A stretch of DNA of 12,946 bases from Candidatus Woesebacteria bacterium. GTDB taxonomy: Bacteria > Patescibacteriota > Microgenomatia > UBA1406 > GWC2-37-13. Below, piece by piece: positions 7,080 through 10,521 of the stretch; position 1 is the stretch's first letter; every line of letters begins with the position of its first letter. The DNA is taken from assembly GCA_017993865.1 (NCBI GenBank), contig JAGOLU010000016.1, positions 1 to 12,946 on the forward strand, written 5' to 3'. The notes beneath the pieces were generated by a model. That model searched no databases. It had not been told where the DNA came from and saw only the letters and a list, made by a program, of their open reading frames with translations. The translations under genes and the position numbers were made by a program.

Positions 7080-7556
7080 TTACCGCACCAACACGATTGG
7101 CTGTATTTCGGAGTACGGCGCAGAGACAATCACGCGACCCGAAGGGTTCACGGTAATCATATATCCACTATCATAGTTCTCACAATTTGTCACTTCAGTG
7201 TCAAGGAAGGGGTCGGAGGGCAAGTTCGCTGAATATTGTGGTGTGAGGATGTCACACAAGTTAATGTTGGGTGTTTGGACCGGCTTGGGGGCAAAATCCC
7301 ACTTGCCTTTGTACATACCCGCCGCCACATACCGAGAGATGTTGTCTTTGGGGATTATATCCTCTGTTTTGTGATCAATGAGATATTGGGATACACCGTT
7401 AAGAATGACCGATACGTCTGCCATGCGCTTGGCTTCACGCGCACTGCGGAATTGTTTCTCGGGATTGAGGGCGATGAGTGTAATGCTCATGAGAATCGCA
7501 ACTATGCCTATAGTCACGAGGAGCTCTACCAATGTGAAGCCTTGGTTGTTGTCCAT
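7080..7556 (-). CDS. Type IV pilin-like protein, divergent paralog
   Basis: The 158-residue product starts with a very short leader (MDNNQG) and the prepilin peptidase site G6/F7 in QGFTLVELLV, with the conserved Glu at +5 of the mature chain. A hydrophobic helix follows to about residue 30 and continues through NPEKQF...REAKR. After cleavage the N-terminal Phe would be methylated and the helix would pack in the pilus core (family knowledge). Two cysteines (C101, C125) bracket a C-terminal loop with P-x-Y...LP-x-DP and N-C-x-x-Y-D-x-GY, the same layout as in the two neighbouring pilins. It ends VSAP..E..PIVLVR, also shared. Its DNA is far more diverged from the other two than they are from each other, so it may be a minor subunit. 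No Shine-Dalgarno or clear promoter was found in the 50 bp before the ATG. Confidence 0.88.
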   Translation of the reverse strand: MDNNQGFTLVELLVTIGIVAILMSITLIALNPEKQFRSAREAKRMADVSVILNGVSQYLIDHKTEDIIPKDNISRYVAAGMYKGKWDFAPKPVQTPNINLCDILTPQYSANLPSDPFLDTEVTNCENYDSGYMITVNPSGRVIVSAPYSEIQPIVLVR

Positions 7557-7606
7557 ATTAAATCTGTATAGCGAATAAACTTCCCAAACGTGATAACCCC
7601 CTGCTC

Positions 7607-8068
7607 TTATCGTGACACCGCAATGACTGGTGGCGTCCCGCCATCTGGCGCTTCGGCTGTTGGTGCCGAGACCGTTATTCTCCCTTCTGCTGTTTGCAAA
7701 ATGTTGTACCCCGTATCAAAAGTATTGCAATCTGTCCATGCCCCTGTTGTTGGGTCGGTGGGGAGAGCGGCAATATAGGTCGGAACAACCGCATTGCACA
7801 ATGCCGTCATGTCTGTGGTGGCGCTCGCGAATGCCACTGCACCTGTGGGTATGGCAACACCCGTGGGGAGTGAGCCTCGCAGGTCTACTTTGAGTTGGGT
7901 CACGGCATTAAGCACGTTGGCTACGTCAGCCGATCGTTTTGCATTATTGGCTTGTGCAAATTGTCGTGCTGGGTTGATAGCAACGAGGGTGATGGCAAGT
8001 AGTATGCCCACGATACCAATAACTACTAAAAGCTCAACAAGCGTAAAACCCTTAGAACGTGTTTGCAT
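7607..8068 (-). CDS. Type IV pilin-like protein, paralog A
   Basis: The 153-residue product has a basic leader (MQTRSKG), the prepilin cleavage site G7/F8, E at +5 and a hydrophobic helix to about residue 31, followed by NPARQF. C91 and C114 bracket the LC-x(4)-P-x-Y-IAALPTDP and DCNTFDTGY motifs, probably a disulfide-closed D-region. It ends TVSAPTAEAPDG-x-TPPVIAVSR. Residues 1-37 are identical to those of the next pilin (8181-8663), and the DNA over this block is identical for 111 bp. The central region (about 62-90 and 110-130) differs in length and sequence. A terminator separates it from the upstream pilin, so it probably has its own promoter. Confidence 0.92.
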   Translation of the reverse strand: MQTRSKGFTLVELLVVIGIVGILLAITLVAINPARQFAQANNAKRSADVANVLNAVTQLKVDLRGSLPTGVAIPTGAVAFASATTDMTALCNAVVPTYIAALPTDPTTGAWTDCNTFDTGYNILQTAEGRITVSAPTAEAPDGGTPPVIAVSR

Positions 8069-8069
8069 A
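7959..8069 (-). repeat. 111-bp identical pilin 5' block, copy A
   Basis: This stretch is identical base for base to 8554-8664. It covers codons 1-36 and part of codon 37 of pilin paralog A plus one base before the ATG. Identity stops at once on both sides. Confidence 0.93.
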
Positions 8070-8097
8070 GAGAATATGAGAAATTAGGTAATGATTA

Positions 8098-8106
8098 TCT
8101 ATAACA
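8098..8106 (-). promoter_or_regulatory. Possible extended -10 promoter of pilin paralog A
   Basis: On the minus strand TGT-TATAGA (8106 to 8098) is an extended -10-like element about 29 bases before the ATG at 8068. The -35 region is unclear. A TTGTTA with an 18-base spacer to an overlapping TATGTT is an alternative reading. It lies just after the terminator of the upstream pilin gene, where a promoter is needed. Confidence 0.35.
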
Positions 8107-8131
8107 TAGCCTATCATAAATAAGTATAACA

Positions 8132-8159
8132 AAATACCCGCACGTATGTGCGGGTATTT
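8132..8159 (-). terminator. Rho-independent terminator after pilin paralog B
   Basis: A perfect 12-bp stem (8132-8143 with 8148-8159) closes a 4-base loop. Its core is GC-rich and its outer end is an A/T tract, followed on the minus strand by TTG. It begins about 20 bases after the stop codon at 8181-8183 and lies before the next pilin gene, so it should make paralog B largely monocistronic. Confidence 0.85.
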
Positions 8160-8180
8160 ATTAACTTATTTCGCAAATCC

Positions 8181-8663
8181 TTATCGTGACACCGCAATGA
8201 CTGGTGGTGTCGCGCCATCTGGTGCTTCGGCTGTTGGCGCCGAGACAGTGACTCTCAGACCGTCGGCGTCTACCGACACAGAGTAACCTAGGTCAAAATT
8301 ATTACAATCTGTGAATACCGCACCTACGGCTGTTGGGTCGGTGGGGAGAGCGGCAATATAGGTTGGAACCATCGCTGCGCAAAGCGCCTCAAGCCCCGTT
8401 ACCGTTGCCGTGCCGTCACTTGCAAAGTTGGTCGCAGAAGCAGGTATCACTGCGCCTGTCGGCAATGCTCCCTTTCCATCAACTTTCAGTTGGGTAATTG
8501 CATTGAGTACTGCGTTTACATCTGCAGTTCGCTTTGCATTGTTTGCCTGCTTGAATTGTCGTGCTGGGTTGATAGCAACGAGGGTGATGGCAAGTAGTAT
8601 GCCCACGATACCAATAACTACTAAAAGCTCAACAAGCGTAAAACCCTTAGAACGTGTTTGCAT
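8181..8663 (-). CDS. Type IV pilin-like protein, paralog B (candidate major pilin)
   Basis: The 160-residue product has leader MQTRSKG, prepilin cleavage G7/F8, E at +5 and a hydrophobic core to about residue 31. C95 and C120 bracket the P-x-Y-IAALPTDP and DCNNFDLGY motifs of the C-terminal loop. The end, TVSAPTAEAPDG-x-TPPVIAVSR, is nearly identical to paralog A. The middle (about 60-94 and 111-140) differs by substitutions and small in-frame insertions. It has the best promoter of the locus (consensus -35, 17-base spacer) and its own strong terminator. That combination suggests a highly expressed single-gene transcript, so I propose it as the major subunit. That role is inference. Confidence 0.93.
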   Translation of the reverse strand: MQTRSKGFTLVELLVVIGIVGILLAITLVAINPARQFKQANNAKRTADVNAVLNAITQLKVDGKGALPTGAVIPASATNFASDGTATVTGLEALCAAMVPTYIAALPTDPTAVGAVFTDCNNFDLGYSVSVDADGLRVTVSAPTAEAPDGATPPVIAVSR

Positions 8664-8664
8664 A
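8554..8664 (-). repeat. 111-bp identical pilin 5' block, copy B
   Basis: Identical base for base to 7959-8069, as described there. Further shorter near-identities exist in the middle (LPTDP region) and at the 3' end, where the two genes share CTTATCGTGACACCGCAATG from 7606 and from 8180. Confidence 0.93.
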
Positions 8665-8712
8665 TAGAAAAAAGGTTTAAAAATAATAATTCAAATAAAC
8701 CAATCAATATAC

Positions 8713-8741
8713 AATGTAGAGCAATTTTTGCCTTGTGTCAA
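8713..8741 (-). promoter_or_regulatory. Strong promoter of pilin paralog B, overlapping the upstream stop codon
   Basis: On the minus strand a consensus TTGACA (-35, 8736-8741) contains the TGA stop codon (8738-8740) of the GspL-like gene. A 17-base spacer leads to TACATT (-10, 8713-8718). The predicted start near 8706 gives an AU-rich leader of about 43 nt, one of the longest in the window. Confidence 0.6.
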
Positions 8742-10006
8742 GGAGTAGGCGTGGGAGTGTCCTCGATCGGAGCAACAGGAGAGTATATTCCGAGCTCAAT
8801 GACGGCATCAAAGCCGTCAATTGCCGCTTCTTTTGTGTTGGTTTGTATGCCCACCTCCTGAATGGCGTTTGTTATTCGCGCGACAGATTCAGCATCTAAA
8901 GATGAAGATAAGAGAAGCGTGTTCTCTCCTGTGTCCCGGCCGCTCGATTGATTGCTTATTTGATACTGCCCCGCTTGCCTGAGTTTATTGTATATATCGT
9001 CGAACAACTTTTGAGTTTGACTATTGTATACAATTTGCACTCGAATCAACCGGGGGGTTGGGCTTTCGTCTGGGGTGTCGGTGGTGGTTAGGGTCGCCGA
9101 CTCGGATGCGGAGCCTGTCGGAATAATGGTCGCTGAAGGAGTGCTCATATCTGCAGCAGAGACGGGTACCATCTTTTGGGCACCTGTATCGGGGGTCTGC
9201 ACCGACTGTTGTTCTGCGAGCAGTTGAGCTCTCTTTCTTGCTAGTGCAATCTGCGTCTGCCTTACCTGATAGTACTGCATATACCAGACACCTCCCCCCC
9301 CCGCTATAAGAAGCGCAACCACTGCAACCACTACCCATGGTTGTACGGGCTGTTGCGCCGCCTCCGAAACACTCATTTGTGTGAGTGATTTGTGGGTGCT
9401 GGGAAATATATCAAATATATATTGCTGAGAGTTCTTTAGTGTATAGAGCATGAGATGTTTTCTTGCCTTCTCTACAACATCTTCCTCCTGGGGTGTGGTT
9501 GGGGCTTCGGCGGTCAAGCTGAGTTCGGGAAATATTCCCAACATGTTGTTCGCCGATTTTTCAAGTCCATGAAAGATACTTAAAAGAAGGTCTTTGTTGG
9601 CGACGACCACCTTCACTGAATTGTCCTTCAGTCTTTGTTTGAACGTGGCAACATGCTGGAATGGGACAACGTCAATAAAAGCGTTTATCGCCGCGCCATC
9701 CGTCGTCTTATTTTTGGGATCTGGGGGGATTGTTTTTGCGAATACTGCAGAGGCGTTCACAATACAAATGGTGTCGGTGACCTTTATTCCGGACTCAATA
9801 AGCCACTGAATGAACGCATTGCGGAAATCATCCTTTTTCATTACATCTCCATCCATGACCATATCTTGGGGGTAGATATACTCTTTGACCGATTTGTCAG
9901 GGAGTACCACACAAGTAAGCTTTGTCTTGTCAATGAAAAGCACGTTCTTATGAACCACTTGTCGTTTGATCGTCTGTGATCTTGGTAAATGAATGGGTAA
10001 CTTCAT
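8738..10006 (-). CDS. Single-chain PilM/PilN (GspL-like) pilus assembly platform protein, tentative
   Basis: The 422-residue product has no signal peptide. Residues about 18-215 are predicted cytoplasmic and alternate beta and alpha: NVLFIDKTKLTCVVLP opening, VTDTICIVNASAVFAKTIPP, then VKVVVANKDLLLSIFHGLEKS and a GIFPELSL segment. This is reminiscent of a degenerate PilM/actin-like domain. One transmembrane helix follows (224-244), then a short amphipathic helix (about 245-268), a Ser/Thr/Pro linker (270-318) and a C-terminal alpha/beta domain (319-406) with beta-alpha-beta-beta-alpha-beta order, similar to LytR_C or the ferredoxin-like folds of PilN/PilO/GspL. It ends in a TPTPTP tail. The order cytoplasmic domain, helix, coil, small outer domain is that of GspL or of PilM plus PilN. 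Position between a minor pilin and the pilins supports a platform role. A G9 tract interrupts the helix-coding region. Homology is not certain. Confidence 0.55.
   Translation of the reverse strand: MKLPIHLPRSQTIKRQVVHKNVLFIDKTKLTCVVLPDKSVKEYIYPQDMVMDGDVMKKDDFRNAFIQWLIESGIKVTDTICIVNASAVFAKTIPPDPKNKTTDGAAINAFIDVVPFQHVATFKQRLKDNSVKVVVANKDLLLSIFHGLEKSANNMLGIFPELSLTAEAPTTPQEEDVVEKARKHLMLYTLKNSQQYIFDIFPSTHKSLTQMSVSEAAQQPVQPWVVVAVVALLIAGGGGVWYMQYYQVRQTQIALARKRAQLLAEQQSVQTPDTGAQKMVPVSAADMSTPSATIIPTGSASESATLTTTDTPDESPTPRLIRVQIVYNSQTQKLFDDIYNKLRQAGQYQISNQSSGRDTGENTLLLSSSLDAESVARITNAIQEVGIQTNTKEAAIDGFDAVIELGIYSPVAPIEDTPTPTP
9294..9302 (-). repeat. Nine-base poly-G (coding strand) homopolymer tract
   Basis: The coding strand has GC, nine G, AGG at this place, encoding A235-G236-G237-G238-G239 in the transmembrane helix of the GspL-like protein. 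It is the longest homopolymer I found in the window. Losing one G brings a TAA stop 11 codons after the tract; gaining one G leads into a different frame that stops at 9021. Confidence 0.9.
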
Positions 10007-10023
10007 GTCGAAAAAACGGATAC

Positions 10024-10047
10024 AGAAAAATTAGACGGTCTCCGTCT
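10024..10047 (-). terminator. Hairpin plus U-tract before the GspL-like gene (terminator or 5' hairpin)
   Basis: On the minus strand AGACGG-AGA-CCGTCT forms a 6-bp stem with a 3-base loop (10033-10038 with 10042-10047), followed by AATTTTTC. It sits 26 bases before the ATG at 10006. It could end the upstream minor-pilin transcript. Because a -10-like TATACT lies at 10055-10060, it could instead form the extreme 5' end of the GspL-like mRNA. Confidence 0.5.
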
Positions 10048-10054
10048 TACAAAT

Positions 10055-10082
10055 AGTATACGGCATGAGGACACAAGAACAA
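10055..10082 (-). promoter_or_regulatory. Possible promoter of the GspL-like gene
   Basis: On the minus strand TATACT (10055-10060, five of six) is preceded at 16 bases by TTGTTC (10077-10082, only TTG matching). The predicted start near 10048 falls directly at the foot of the hairpin at 10033-10047. Confidence 0.35.
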
Positions 10083-10087
10083 AGAGG

Positions 10088-10498
10088 TTAGTGGGTCTCT
10101 TGACGAGAGAGAATGTGTGGCTTTCCATTTTCAATTACATAAAGCAACTCGGTCTTGCGAACATAATCACCTGACGTGCCACGGATTTTGAGAACGCTTG
10201 GTTGTCCGGCTACTTGTGCGGGGAAGTATTCCACTGTTGCTATTGCATCGTTTACCTCCATGCTTTCGTTTGGGGATGGGGTCATCTGGGGATCGCGAAT
10301 AAGCCGCAAAACAAGGTCGTCGGTCATAGACTCTGCCACGATTTGGGCATCCAGACTCCTTTGCCAGCCAAGCATGGAATAGAGAATGAGGCTGGTTAGT
10401 ATGGTAATCGCCCCGATGACCGTAATTGATACCACCGTAATAATGATCACCGCCATGAGGCTGCTACCCGAGTTATTGCTTCGTGATGAAATCAGCAT
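10088..10498 (-). CDS. PilX/GspK-like minor pilin, tentative
   Basis: The 136-residue product begins with a short polar leader (MLISSRSNNSG) directly before a long hydrophobic helix, SSLMAVIIITVVSITVIGAI and onward to about residue 42. The helix then runs into W-Q-R-S-L-D-A-Q-I-V-A-E-S-M-T-D-D-L-V-L. Leader, helix and the A-x-x-AES-type continuation are typical of PilX/GspK minor pilins, where a processing site would lie at G11/S12 and the Glu at +5 can be absent, as here. The rest (about 73-136) is beta-rich with no known motif (VEYFPAQVAGQPSVLKIRGTSG). It lies 23 bases after the stop of the giant adhesin-like gene, so the two are probably co-transcribed. The pilin-family call is inferred from N-terminal pattern and neighbours. 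Confidence 0.6.
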   Translation of the reverse strand: MLISSRSNNSGSSLMAVIIITVVSITVIGAITILTSLILYSMLGWQRSLDAQIVAESMTDDLVLRLIRDPQMTPSPNESMEVNDAIATVEYFPAQVAGQPSVLKIRGTSGDYVRKTELLYVIENGKPHILSRQETH

Positions 10499-10521
10499 GT
10501 GCAGGTTTTGATGTATAAAGA

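Noticed and set aside
9021..9338. Minus-strand frame of 105 codons overlapping the GspL-like gene
   Set aside because: Not a separate gene: it is the frame that would be read after a one-base insertion in the G9 tract, and has no start signal of its own.
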